NCBI RefSeq assembly: GCF_029761915.1
Contig: NZ_CP121695.1
Coordinates: forward strand, 6,105,501-6,169,500
From: Bradyrhizobium sp. CB1650
GTDB lineage: Bacteria; Pseudomonadota; Alphaproteobacteria; Rhizobiales; Xanthobacteraceae
Length of the DNA: 64,000 bases
Direction: 5' to 3'
Position numbers and translations under genes: made by a program. Positions within the stretch are counted from its first letter, which is position 1, and every line of letters begins with the position of its first letter. The notes beneath the pieces are model-generated. The model had not been told where the DNA came from. It made no database searches and saw nothing but the letters and a program-made list of their open reading frames with translations. Of the stretch, positions 16,934 to 25,990 are shown piece by piece.

Positions 16934-19900
16934 TCAATGAAAATCGCGCGACGGCGGCAGGATGCGGACGTCGCGGGGGTGGCGGATTTTTTGCGCCGGG
17001 CTATCGGCGTGATCGCGGCGGTCGTCGTTGAGGGGCTCGATCGGGGCGGCGCCGGTCGGCACGGGATGCTTGCGGCTCAGCGCGTCATTCGCAAGCCCGA
17101 TTAGATCGTGCGAGCGGTCGATCATGCGCTGCGCGATGAGATGCGTCACCTTTTCGGGGCTGCTCTGGATATAGCCCTCGACCAGAACGAGGCGCGCACC
17201 CATCACCTCCTTGCGGTATCGCTCCATGATCTTGGGCCACACCACGACATTGGCGATGCCGGTCTCGTCCTCCAGCGTCATGAAGACGACGCCGCTGGCG
17301 CTGCCCGGCCGCTGCCGCACCAGCACTACGCCGGCGCAGCGGATCCGGCGCCGCTCGTTCTCATGACTGACGTCCTTGCAGGCCACCACGTGCTCGCGCG
17401 TAAACATCTCGCGCAAAAATTCCATCGGATGACCCTTCAGCGACAGGCGGATGGTCTGGTAGTCCGCAACCACCTGCTCGGCGCGCGGCATCACCGGCAG
17501 CGGTCTTGCACCTTCGTCGGGCTGCTCGCGCGCGGTGGCCGCCTCGAACAGCGGCAGCGGCACGTCGTCAGGCAGGCGCCGCACCTGCCACAGCGCCTCG
17601 CGACGGTCGAGCCCGAGCGAACGAAACGCATCGGCATCGGCGAGCAGGATCAGCGCGCGCTTGGGAAGGCCGGTGTCGCGGGCGAAGTCTTCCAGCGAAG
17701 TGAAGGGTCGTCGGTTGCGGGCGGCGACGATGCGGTCGGCCCAGTCTTGAGCTCTCTCAACATCGTCATTCCGGGGCGCGCCACTTGGCGCGAGCCCGGA
17801 ATCCATTCCGCCAGGCAGATGCGGCACGATGGATTCCGGGCTCGACGCTGGCGCGTCGCCCCCATTGCGCACTTGCGCAATGTGGAATGACGACTGAATT
17901 TGTTTCAGTCTCTCCTCATCCTCATCAAGCCAGTGAAAACCGTCAATCTGGCGAAAACCCAGGCGCACGGCGCAGTATTTGCCGTCAGTGTTCTCCAGCG
18001 TGTTCTGCGCAAAGCTGTAGGAGACGTCGATGTCGCGCACCTCGACGCGGTTCTTGCGGGCGTCGCCCACGATCTGCGCGGGCGCGTAAAAGCCCATCGG
18101 CTGCGAATTCAACAAGCCGCAGCAGAACGCGTCGGGGTGATAATGCTTCAGCCATGACGAGATGTAGACGAGCTGCGCGAAGCTCGCGGCATGGCTTTCC
18201 GGGAAGCCGTAGCTGCCAAAACCCTTGATCTGGTCAAAACAGCTCCTGGCGAAGTCGGGATCGTAGCCGCGCGCGACCATGTTGCCGATCAGCTTGTCCT
18301 CGTATTTGCCGATGGTGCCGACATTGCGAAACGTCGCCATCGAGCGGCGCAGGCCGTTGGCTTCCTCGGACGTAAAATGTGCGGCCTCGATCGCGATGCG
18401 CATCGCCTGTTCCTGGAACAGGGGCACGCCGAGCGTCTTGTGCAGCACCTTGTAGAGCTCGTCCTTGTCGCCATGCTCCGGTGACGGCGATGGATAGCTC
18501 ACCTTCTCCTGACCGTTCCGCCGCCGCAAGTAAGGATGCACCATGTCGCCCTGGATCGGCCCCGGCCGCACGATCGCGACCTCGATGACGAGATCGTAGA
18601 ATTCCCGCGGCTTCAGCCGCGGCAGCATGTTCATCTGCGCGCGGCTCTCGACCTGGAATACGCCGAGCGACTCTCCCCGGCACAGCATGTCGTAGACTTT
18701 GGGATCGTCCTGCGGGACGCTCGCCAGAACCCAGCGCTCATCCTTGTGCTTGTCGATCAGGTCAAAGCATTTGCGGATGCAGGTCAGCATGCCAAGCGCC
18801 AGCACGTCGACCTTCATCATGTTGAGCGCGTCGACGTCGTCCTTGTCCCATTCGATGAAGGTGCGGTCGTCCATCGCGGCGTTGCCGATCGGCACATAGG
18901 TGTCGAGCCGATCCTGCGTCAGCACATAGCCGCCGACATGCTGGGAGAGATGGCGCGGGAATTCGATCAGCTCGGTCGCAAGCTCGACCGCGAGGTTGAT
19001 CATGGGATTGTTGGGATCGAGCCCGGCCTGCTTGACCTGCATGTCGTTGAGGCCCTTGCCCCAGCTTCCCCAGACGGTGTCGGCGAGTGCGGCGGTGACG
19101 TCCTCGGTCAGACCCAGCGCCTTGCCGACGTCGCGGATGGCGCTGCGCGGACGATAATGGATGACGGTGGCGATGATCGCGGCGCGGTGGCGGCCGTAGC
19201 GGCGATAGACATATTGCATCACCTCCTCGCGCCGCGAATGTTCGAAATCGACGTCGATGTCCGGCGGCTCCAGGCGCTCCTTGGAGATGAAGCGCTCGAA
19301 CAAGAGATCGACCTTGGTCGGGTCGACCGAGGTGATGCCGAGCACGTAGCACACGGCTGAATTCGCCGCCGAGCCGCGGCCCTGGCACAAGATGTTCTGG
19401 CTGCGCGCATAGTGCACGATGTCATGGACGGTGAGGAAATAATGCGCGTATTTCAGCTCGGCGATCAGCGCGAGCTCTTTCTTCAGCGTGGCGCGCAGCT
19501 TGTCGTCGATCTTGCCGCCGAAATATTTCTGCACGCCCGCCCAGGTCAGGTCCTCCAGATGCCCTTGCGCGGTCTTGCCCGGCGGCACCGGCTCGTCCGG
19601 ATACTGGTATTTGAGCTGGTCGAGCGAGAACTCGATTTTGTTCGCAAAGCGCATGGTCTCTGCAATCGCATCGGGGAAATCGCGGAACAGCCGTGCCATT
19701 TCGCCGGGCGTCTTCAAAAACCGCTCGGCATTGGCCTCCAGCTTCCTTCCGACCGCCTCGATCGTGGTCTTTTCCCGGATGCAGGTCAGCGCGTCCTGCA
19801 AAGGTCGGCGCGCGGGATGGTGATAGAGCACCTCGTTGGTCGCGAGCAGCGGCACTTTTGCTTTAGCTGCGAGATCATCGAGCCGTGCGAGGCGGCGGCG

Positions 19901-20419
19901 GTCATCGCCGCGATAGAGCAGACTTGCCGCCAGCCACACGCCCTCGGCGTGGCTTATCTTGAGCTTTGCGAGAACATCCAGCGCTTGCGCCGGCTCGAAG
20001 CGATGCGGCAGCGTCAGGACCAGAAGCTGGCCTTTTGAAAATTCCAGAAGATCGTCGAAGGCGAGATGGCACTCGCCTTTCTCGATCCGCGTGAGGTCAT
20101 CGCCGCGCTTGCCCTTGGTGAGGAGCTGGCACAGCCGGCCATAGGCGGCGCGGTCGCGCGGATAGACCAGGATGTCGGGCGTGCCGTCGATGAAGACGAT
20201 GCGCGCGCCGATCAGCAGCTTCGGCTTGTGCAGCACCTCGGCATTGTCGAGCTCCTTGTAGGCCCGTACCACGCCGGCGAGCGTGTTGTGATCGGCAAGA
20301 CCGATCACGGGAATCCCTAAAATGCCGGCCTGATGCACATAGGCGCGCGGATCCGAGCCGCCGCGCAGGAAGGAGAAATTGGTGGTGATGCCGATCTCGG
20401 CATAGGCTGACGTGTTCAT
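16934..20419 (-). CDS. dnaE2: Error-prone DNA polymerase III alpha subunit DnaE2 (ImuC)
   Basis: A 1161-residue C-family polymerase of the mutagenic DnaE2 type. The N-terminal PHP domain begins EIGITTNFSFLRGGSDP, with GLADHNTLAGVVRAYK; the polymerase active site includes PPDIDVDFEHSRREEV (about 384-399); a helix-hairpin-helix and an OB fold follow; and it ends RILPPSRDFH as in other DnaE2 proteins. Its ATG overlaps the imuB stop (ATGA), giving an imuA-imuB-dnaE2 operon. It acts with ImuB in translesion synthesis after DNA damage. Oddity: residues about 843-886 are encoded by a palindromic repeat inserted in frame, between the helix-hairpin-helix segments, adding about 43 residues absent from the family pattern. 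Confidence 0.95.
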   Translation of the reverse strand: MNTSAYAEIGITTNFSFLRGGSDPRAYVHQAGILGIPVIGLADHNTLAGVVRAYKELDNAEVLHKPKLLIGARIVFIDGTPDILVYPRDRAAYGRLCQLLTKGKRGDDLTRIEKGECHLAFDDLLEFSKGQLLVLTLPHRFEPAQALDVLAKLKISHAEGVWLAASLLYRGDDRRRLARLDDLAAKAKVPLLATNEVLYHHPARRPLQDALTCIREKTTIEAVGRKLEANAERFLKTPGEMARLFRDFPDAIAETMRFANKIEFSLDQLKYQYPDEPVPPGKTAQGHLEDLTWAGVQKYFGGKIDDKLRATLKKELALIAELKYAHYFLTVHDIVHYARSQNILCQGRGSAANSAVCYVLGITSVDPTKVDLLFERFISKERLEPPDIDVDFEHSRREEVMQYVYRRYGRHRAAIIATVIHYRPRSAIRDVGKALGLTEDVTAALADTVWGSWGKGLNDMQVKQAGLDPNNPMINLAVELATELIEFPRHLSQHVGGYVLTQDRLDTYVPIGNAAMDDRTFIEWDKDDVDALNMMKVDVLALGMLTCIRKCFDLIDKHKDERWVLASVPQDDPKVYDMLCRGESLGVFQVESRAQMNMLPRLKPREFYDLVIEVAIVRPGPIQGDMVHPYLRRRNGQEKVSYPSPSPEHGDKDELYKVLHKTLGVPLFQEQAMRIAIEAAHFTSEEANGLRRSMATFRNVGTIGKYEDKLIGNMVARGYDPDFARSCFDQIKGFGSYGFPESHAASFAQLVYISSWLKHYHPDAFCCGLLNSQPMGFYAPAQIVGDARKNRVEVRDIDVSYSFAQNTLENTDGKYCAVRLGFRQIDGFHWLDEDEERLKQIQSSFHIAQVRNGGDAPASSPESIVPHLPGGMDSGLAPSGAPRNDDVERAQDWADRIVAARNRRPFTSLEDFARDTGLPKRALILLADADAFRSLGLDRREALWQVRRLPDDVPLPLFEAATAREQPDEGARPLPVMPRAEQVVADYQTIRLSLKGHPMEFLREMFTREHVVACKDVSHENERRRIRCAGVVLVRQRPGSASGVVFMTLEDETGIANVVVWPKIMERYRKEVMGARLVLVEGYIQSSPEKVTHLIAQRMIDRSHDLIGLANDALSRKHPVPTGAAPIEPLNDDRRDHADSPAQKIRHPRDVRILPPSRDFH
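17764..17892. repeat. 129-bp palindromic repeat inserted in frame in dnaE2
   Basis: The element starts cgtcattccggggcgcgcc and ends ggaatgacg, with internal mirror parts: gcgagcccggaatccatt (about 17789-17806) against atggattccgggctcgacgc (about 17829-17848), and cgtcattcc against ggaatgacg at the tips. It looks like the REP-type pairs scattered through Bradyrhizobium intergenic DNA. Its length is exactly 43 codons and it has no stop on the minus strand, so dnaE2 stays open. The encoded segment is Ser/Pro/Gly-rich (for example GGDAPASSPESIVPHLPGG), unlike polymerase sequence. Confidence 0.8.
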
Positions 20420-22008
20420 GCGAAGAGGCCGTGCACATACCAGTTGGCGGGAACGGGCTTGCCCTCCTCGTCCATGAGCTCGCTGTCGTAGAGACCGTCG
20501 CGAAAGATCCAGAAACGCAGACCTTCGGCATCCTCGACACGAAAATAATCCCGCGTGAGCTGCTTGCCGTCCTGCCGCCACCATTCCATGGCGATGCGCT
20601 CGGGCCCTTCCACCCGCACCACCGCATGCAGTGCGCGCCGCCAGGTGAATTGATGCGGCGCGCCGTCGGGCACGGTTGCGAACGGCACTTTGATCGGTTC
20701 CGGCTTGTCGAACAACCGCAAGGGGCGCAGCGGCGGCTCGCTCTCGGCGCGCGCCAGCCATTCGGCCTGCATGGCCGCGGCGAGATGGTGCTGCGCCGGC
20801 GCGGCCAGCACCGCGCGCTCGGGGATATGGGTATCCTGCGGCAGGTGCACGACGACGCGTTTTCCCCCGATGCGCGCGGCGATACGATCGATCAGCGCGG
20901 CGAGCTCGTCATTGTCGTGAACATGGGCGTCGAGATCGCGCTGCTCCTGCACCACGATCTCGGTGCGGCTCGCCGACAGCCGCACCATGTCGAAACCGAA
21001 GCCGGGATCCAGGGGATCGGCAAGCGCATCGAGCCGCTCGCGGAACAGCCGGTCGATGACGGCACTTCGCGTCACCGGCCGCCCGGTCTCGACCATGATC
21101 GTCCGCACCACACCGTCGGTGCGGAAGAAGGCGGCCTCTAACCGCCGAGCGCCCTTGCCCTGCTTCTCCATGGAGGTCACGAGCGTGTCCGCGAGCCGCG
21201 ACAGCGTCATCGCGATCATGGTGTCGGTCGCGATCGGTTCGGCAAAACGTTTCTCCACGATGTAATCGGGCAGCGGCTTGCGCGGATTGATCGGCGCATC
21301 GCCCTGTCCCAGCGCATGCGCGAGCAGCGTGGAGAACCGGGCACCGAACCGTGCGGTGATCTCGTGCGGCTCGCGCGAGGCGACATCGCCGATGGTTTTC
21401 AGTCCCGCACGGCGCAGGCCGACGGTGATGGCATCAACCGCGCCGAGCGCGGACACCGGAAGCCTGCTGACCGCCTCCGCCTCTCCGCCATCGGCGACGA
21501 TGGTGCCAGATCCCTGCCGCGTCAGCGTGCGCGCGCAGACCGAGGTGCCGGCGATCGCCGCGCTGACGGCAAAGCCTTGGCGAGCGAGCGCACGGACCAG
21601 CGTCTGCAGCAGTGCAGACTCGCCTCCGAACAGATGCGCGCAGCCGGTGATGTCCAGGAACAGCCCATGCGGGGGGTCGAGCGCCACCAGCGGCGTGAAG
21701 CGGTCGCACCAATCGGCGATGTCGCTGAGCGTCTTTGCATCGGCCGCGATGTCCGCGTCGAACACTTTCAGATCCGGGCACATCGCCCGCGCATTCGCCA
21801 GGGGCAGGCCGATGTGCAGGCCGAGGCGCTCGGCGGCCTCGTCGAGCGCATGGATCACCAGCGCATTGTTGTCCTTGATGACGACGATGCTGGGCTCATT
21901 GTTCTTACCCAGCCCGACGTTGCCAAGGAACCGCTTGATCCGGTCGATAGGCAGGCGCGGCAGCCACAGGCTGAGGATGCGCCGACGGTTCACTGAACAG
22001 GCACTCAT
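20416..22008 (-). CDS. imuB: ImuB, catalytically degenerate Y-family polymerase of the mutasome
   Basis: A 530-residue Y-family-like protein. It starts RRILSLWLPRLPIDR and has PSIVVIKDNNALVIHALD and the fingers/palm-like GLFLDITGCAHLFGGESALLQ. Y-family polymerases need acidic residues near the N-terminus that ImuB lacks, and none is seen here. The C-terminal third is a little-finger and adaptor region that in known ImuB proteins binds the sliding clamp and DnaE2. I chose ATG 22008 because the longer frame runs antisense-like through imuA. It overlaps the imuA 3' end by 104 bp and the dnaE2 start by 4 bp, so expression is coupled. Confidence 0.93.
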   Translation of the reverse strand: MSACSVNRRRILSLWLPRLPIDRIKRFLGNVGLGKNNEPSIVVIKDNNALVIHALDEAAERLGLHIGLPLANARAMCPDLKVFDADIAADAKTLSDIADWCDRFTPLVALDPPHGLFLDITGCAHLFGGESALLQTLVRALARQGFAVSAAIAGTSVCARTLTRQGSGTIVADGGEAEAVSRLPVSALGAVDAITVGLRRAGLKTIGDVASREPHEITARFGARFSTLLAHALGQGDAPINPRKPLPDYIVEKRFAEPIATDTMIAMTLSRLADTLVTSMEKQGKGARRLEAAFFRTDGVVRTIMVETGRPVTRSAVIDRLFRERLDALADPLDPGFGFDMVRLSASRTEIVVQEQRDLDAHVHDNDELAALIDRIAARIGGKRVVVHLPQDTHIPERAVLAAPAQHHLAAAMQAEWLARAESEPPLRPLRLFDKPEPIKVPFATVPDGAPHQFTWRRALHAVVRVEGPERIAMEWWRQDGKQLTRDYFRVEDAEGLRFWIFRDGLYDSELMDEEGKPVPANWYVHGLFA

Positions 22009-22693
22009 CACATTTCCATTCCATGATCCACCGGCCACACGGGCCATGACGATTGCGCAAGAGCTCGGCATCGAAGCGCGGCGCGCCCCAGGCATTCCAC
22101 ACTGGGCCCGGCGGCGAAGGCGCCGCGCGCAGCATCCATCGTGTCTCCGCGGTCGAGGGCAGTGGCTGCGCCGCCATCCGCAGCAAGACTCCGGTCACGC
22201 CCGAGGCTTGCGCGGCGAGCGTCAGCTTGCGGCTCGCCACGAGATCGAACTGTCGGGTCTCGCCCCAGAGCTCGAGCACGACGGCGCCGAGCGCATCGCA
22301 GGCGAGCGCGTCGGCTGACGTGCGCAATGCGGTCTCGACATCGGCGGCGCGCACCATCACCACGCGACGCGGATCGAGGCCGAGTTCGGCCAGCCCGCTC
22401 ATCGACAGCGCGCCCGCCTCCATGTCCGAAAAATCCTGCCGCACCCACAACAGCGGCCGGCGCGCGGTCACGCGGCCCGCAAGTCCGGTGACGAAACCCG
22501 TCGCAGCCGTGCCCTGAGGCCCAGTGCAAAACACCTCATGGATCGCCGCGCGGGCGAGTCCCCCCTGCAAGGCGCTGTCGGCCTCTCTGTGGCCCAGCGC
22601 CACGCGATCGCGATGATGCACGGCCTCCGCCGTCTCGATGCGTTCGATCTGGCCGCGCAAGGTCGCAAGCGCGCTTCTACGTGCGCCGCTCAT
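21905..22693 (-). CDS. imuA: ImuA, RecA-like mutasome protein
   Basis: A 262-residue protein with the RecA/SulA-like core of ImuA: LARAAIHEVFCTGPQGTAATGF, RRPLLWVRQDFSDMEAGALSM, LGLDPRRVVMVRAADVETAL and ALGAVVLELWG. The usual Walker A is not conserved, as is common in the family. The C-terminal 35 residues overlap imuB in another frame. It is the first gene of the imuA-imuB-dnaE2 operon, and an SOS box lies 67 bp upstream of its ATG. Expected role: LexA-controlled translesion synthesis after DNA damage, with ImuB and DnaE2. Confidence 0.88.
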   Translation of the reverse strand: MSGARRSALATLRGQIERIETAEAVHHRDRVALGHREADSALQGGLARAAIHEVFCTGPQGTAATGFVTGLAGRVTARRPLLWVRQDFSDMEAGALSMSGLAELGLDPRRVVMVRAADVETALRTSADALACDALGAVVLELWGETRQFDLVASRKLTLAAQASGVTGVLLRMAAQPLPSTAETRWMLRAAPSPPGPVWNAWGAPRFDAELLRNRHGPCGRWIMEWKCDECLFSEPSAHPQPVAAAPAYRPDQAVPWQRRAG

Positions 22694-22759
22694 GCTCGCC
22701 GCTCCTTAGCTGATGGGTGGCCGTGGCTCTCAAAAAGAAAACCAACGGCTGGCTCATTT

Positions 22760-22774
22760 GTTCATGATATGTTC
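22760..22774. promoter_or_regulatory. SOS (LexA) box between imuA and udgX
   Basis: GTTC (22760-22763), seven bases, GTTC (22771-22774) is a perfect match to the alphaproteobacterial LexA direct repeat GTTC-N7-GTTC. It lies 67 bp before the imuA ATG (minus strand) and 86 bp before the udgX ATG (plus strand), in an A+T-rich intergenic patch, so it can control both directions. The match is seen; LexA binding is inferred from the family. Confidence 0.87.
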
Positions 22775-22859
22775 TAATATAAAGCTAACGGCGCCCCTGG
22801 AGTCAATCGAATTGGCGCGCCAGCAAATTCATGAGCGGAATCAATAGGATTCAGGTGCC

Positions 22860-24254
22860 ATGTACCTCATCACCCTCGACAGCGAGACCGATTTCGATGG
22901 CTGGCGCAAAACCGCTCGCGCGCTCGCACTGCATCATGTCGCACCGGCTGAGGTGACGTGGAGCGTACAGGGCCGCACGAAAGACAAGGTGCCGCCCGGC
23001 CTGTGCGAAGCGCCAGGCCTTCCACCGATCGAAACCGACAGCACCTTCAGCGTGCCCGCCAATTTCATCGAGCTCGCACGCGTCGCGATCCTGCATCACA
23101 ACAGTGAGCGCTTTGCGCTGCTCTATCGCCTGCTGTGGCGATTGCGGAGCCATCACAACCTGCTCGAGATCAGGACCGATCCCGACGTCGCGATAGCGAC
23201 GGCGATGGCTGGCAGTGTGCATCGCGACGTACAGCGGATGCGCGACGTCATCCGTTTCCGTGAGATCGGACGCGAGCACAAGGCGCACTACGCCGCCTGG
23301 TTCGTGCCGGAGCATCACATCATCGAATTCGCAGCTCCCTTCTTTGCGCGCCGCTATGCCGACATGCCCTGGTCGATCCTCACGCCCGACATTTGCGCCC
23401 ATTGGGACGGACACGCGATCTCGTTCACGCCGGGGATCAGCCAGACGGAGATGCCCGCCCCCAACCGGTTGGAGGAAACCTGGCGCCGTCACTTTCGATC
23501 GGACCAACCGATCGCACCGGAAGCGCCGAAGAAGCGCCGGAGGAACCTGTCGGAAGCTTCGATACTTGAACCTCTGCTCTCTGATGCCGAACGCTGGACC
23601 GGCGGAAGGATCACCCCGCCTCCGGAGCCGACCATGAAACGCAAACCTGCCGACGATCTCGAAACGCTGCGCGAGGAAGCTGCCCATTGCCGTGCTTGCC
23701 ATCTCTACAAGGATGCGACGCAGACCGTATTCGGCGAAGGCCCGAAGTCCGCCAATATCGTGCTGGTCGGCGAGCAGCCCGGCGACAAGGAAGACCTCGC
23801 AGGCCATCCCTTCGTCGGCCCGGCCGGCCAGATGCTCGACCGCGCGCTGGAAGAGGCCGGCGTTGATCGCAAGAAGGTCTATGTCACCAACGCGGTGAAG
23901 CATTTCAAATTCGTGCCACGCGGAAAAGTCCGCCTGCACCAAAAGCCGAACACGCCGGAGATCAGGGCATGCCGGCAATGGTACGAGCGGGAACTGGCGA
24001 TGATCCAGCCAGATCTCGTCGTGGCGATGGGCGCCACCGCCGCGCAGAGCGTGTTCGGCAAGATCACGCCGATCGGCAAGAACCGCGGCCGGCTGATCGA
24101 CCTTCCCGACGGCCGCAAGGCCCTGGTGACGGTGCACCCGTCCTACCTGCTGCGGCTGCCTGATCCCGAAGCCAAGGCATTGGAATATCAGCGCTTCGTC
24201 GAAGATCTGAAGATCGCCGCAGGTTTGCAGAAAAAAGCCCCGCGCGCGGCCTAA
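22860..24254 (+). CDS. udgX: DUF4130-UdgX fusion, uracil-DNA glycosylase superfamily protein
   Basis: A 464-residue two-domain protein. Residues 1 to about 240 match DUF4130 (MYLITLDSETDFDGWR; AHYAAWFVPEHHIIE; FFARRYADMPWSILTPD). Residues about 265-464 are a UdgX-like glycosylase: iron-sulfur cysteines C277, C280 and C371, GEQPGD at 304-309, and the insertion KHFKFVPRGKVRLHQKP with His360. In mycobacterial UdgX the equivalent His forms a covalent bond with the uracil-derived abasic site, shielding it. HPSYLLR closes the active site. Only three cluster cysteines are clear; the fourth I cannot place. It is divergent from imuABC across a shared SOS box, which suggests a damage-response role. Confidence 0.9.
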   Translation: MYLITLDSETDFDGWRKTARALALHHVAPAEVTWSVQGRTKDKVPPGLCEAPGLPPIETDSTFSVPANFIELARVAILHHNSERFALLYRLLWRLRSHHNLLEIRTDPDVAIATAMAGSVHRDVQRMRDVIRFREIGREHKAHYAAWFVPEHHIIEFAAPFFARRYADMPWSILTPDICAHWDGHAISFTPGISQTEMPAPNRLEETWRRHFRSDQPIAPEAPKKRRRNLSEASILEPLLSDAERWTGGRITPPPEPTMKRKPADDLETLREEAAHCRACHLYKDATQTVFGEGPKSANIVLVGEQPGDKEDLAGHPFVGPAGQMLDRALEEAGVDRKKVYVTNAVKHFKFVPRGKVRLHQKPNTPEIRACRQWYERELAMIQPDLVVAMGATAAQSVFGKITPIGKNRGRLIDLPDGRKALVTVHPSYLLRLPDPEAKALEYQRFVEDLKIAAGLQKKAPRAA

Positions 24255-24352
24255 ATACAGACGAGAAAACGCCTTTCCGGCGCCCTCTGTCATCCAGCCT
24301 TTAAATCCGTGGCCGACAATATCCCTTCCAAAAGGTTAAGGGGCGTCCAAAC

Positions 24353-25981
24353 ATGACCGATGTTGCATTCGACCGAGCGGTAGGCGATCCAACGCCTGTC
24401 CAGCCGGCCTCCCGGCCCAATCTCGACAAGGGCTTCAACCCGCTCACGATGATCCTGTTCTTCGGCATCCTCGCCGCAGGCCTGCTGTTCGTCGCCTACA
24501 GCATCTATGTCGACGTCAACGCCACCGGTACGCGGGTCACGACCTACCTGCCCTACATCCTGCTGTTCGTCGCGCTCCTGATCGCGCTCGGCTTCGAGTT
24601 CGTCAACGGTTTCCACGACACCGCCAATGCGGTGGCGACCGTGATCTACACCCACTCGCTGCCGGCCGAAGTCGCCGTGATGTGGTCGGGCTTCTTCAAC
24701 TTCCTTGGCGTGCTGCTGTCTTCCGGTGCGGTCGCCTTCGGCATCGTCTCACTGCTACCGGTCGAGCTGATCCTCCAGGTCGGCTCCAGCGCCGGCTTCG
24801 CCATGGTGTTCGCGCTGCTGATTGCCGCGATCCTGTGGAATCTCGGCACCTGGTTCTTCGGCCTGCCCGCCTCCTCCTCGCACACGCTGATCGGCTCGAT
24901 CATCGGCGTCGGCGTCGCCAACGCCGTCATGCGTGGCCGCGACGGCACCTCGGGCGTGGATTGGAGCAAGGCGACCGAGATCGGCTATGCGCTGCTGCTG
25001 TCGCCGCTGGTCGGCTTCATCTGCGCCGCCGTGCTGCTGCTCGTGCTCAAGATGATCGTGCGCAACCCGGCGCTGTATGCCGCGCCTGAAGGCAACAAGG
25101 CGCCGCCCCTCTGGATCCGGGGTCTCCTGATCCTGACCTGCACCGGCGTCAGCTTCGCCCACGGCTCCAATGACGGCCAGAAGGGCATGGGCCTGATCAT
25201 GCTCATCCTGATCGGCACCGTGCCGACGGCCTACGCGCTCAACCGCGCGCTGCCGGAATCCCAGGTGGCCCAGTTCCAGAAGACCTCGGATGCCGCTTCG
25301 AGGGTGATCTCCGCCAAGGGCGCCGGCCACAGCATCATCGGCGATCCCCGTCCCGCGGTGACGCAGTACATCGCGCTGCATCAGCTCAATGAAGGTACCT
25401 ATCCCTCGCTCGCCGTGCTGGTGAAGGACGTCGGCGACCAGGTCGCCAGGTACGGTTCGCTGAACAAGGTGCCGGCGGAAGCCGTCGGCAACACCCGCAA
25501 CGACATGTACCTGACCTCGGAGGCGATCCGCTTCCTGATGAAGGACAAGGAGAACGATCTCAACAAGGAGGAGATCGCAACCCTGAACGCATACAAGGGC
25601 TCGCTCGATTCGGCCACGAAGTTCATCCCGACCTGGGTGAAGATCGCGGTCGCCATCGCGCTCGGCCTCGGCACCATGATCGGCTGGAAGCGCATCGTCA
25701 TCACCGTCGGTGAGAAGATCGGCAAGACCCATCTCACCTATGCGCAAGGCGCCTCCGCCGAGCTCGTCGCCGCGGCAACCATCGCTGCCGCCGACAATTT
25801 CGGGCTTCCGGTCTCCACCACCCACGTGCTGTCGTCCGGCGTCGCCGGCACCATGGCTGCCAACGGCTCGGGCCTGCAATGGTCGACCATCCGCAACCTG
25901 CTGATGGCCTGGGTGCTGACCCTGCCGGCCGCGATCATGCTGTCGGCCACGCTGTACGTGATCTTCTCGCGGATGTTCTGA
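24353..25981 (+). CDS. pitA: Inorganic phosphate transporter, Pit family
   Basis: A 542-residue membrane permease with the PiT duplicated signature: GFEFVNGFHDTANAVATVIYT in the first half and GSNDGQKGMGLIM with ADNFGLPVSTTHVLSSGV in the second. FGLPASSSHTLIGSIIGVG is the other family block. About ten hydrophobic segments are present, with a long hydrophilic loop (roughly 300-420). It carries phosphate, probably as metal-phosphate, with protons. AAGGGGCG stands upstream of ATG 24353. It stands alone, 98 bp after udgX, and is followed by a repeat. Confidence 0.92.
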   Translation: MTDVAFDRAVGDPTPVQPASRPNLDKGFNPLTMILFFGILAAGLLFVAYSIYVDVNATGTRVTTYLPYILLFVALLIALGFEFVNGFHDTANAVATVIYTHSLPAEVAVMWSGFFNFLGVLLSSGAVAFGIVSLLPVELILQVGSSAGFAMVFALLIAAILWNLGTWFFGLPASSSHTLIGSIIGVGVANAVMRGRDGTSGVDWSKATEIGYALLLSPLVGFICAAVLLLVLKMIVRNPALYAAPEGNKAPPLWIRGLLILTCTGVSFAHGSNDGQKGMGLIMLILIGTVPTAYALNRALPESQVAQFQKTSDAASRVISAKGAGHSIIGDPRPAVTQYIALHQLNEGTYPSLAVLVKDVGDQVARYGSLNKVPAEAVGNTRNDMYLTSEAIRFLMKDKENDLNKEEIATLNAYKGSLDSATKFIPTWVKIAVAIALGLGTMIGWKRIVITVGEKIGKTHLTYAQGASAELVAAATIAAADNFGLPVSTTHVLSSGVAGTMAANGSGLQWSTIRNLLMAWVLTLPAAIMLSATLYVIFSRMF

Positions 25982-25990
25982 AGACGTCTC

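Noticed and set aside
24755..25879. 374-codon open frame antisense to pitA
   Set aside because: A shadow of the phosphate permease; low-complexity charged protein with no domain.
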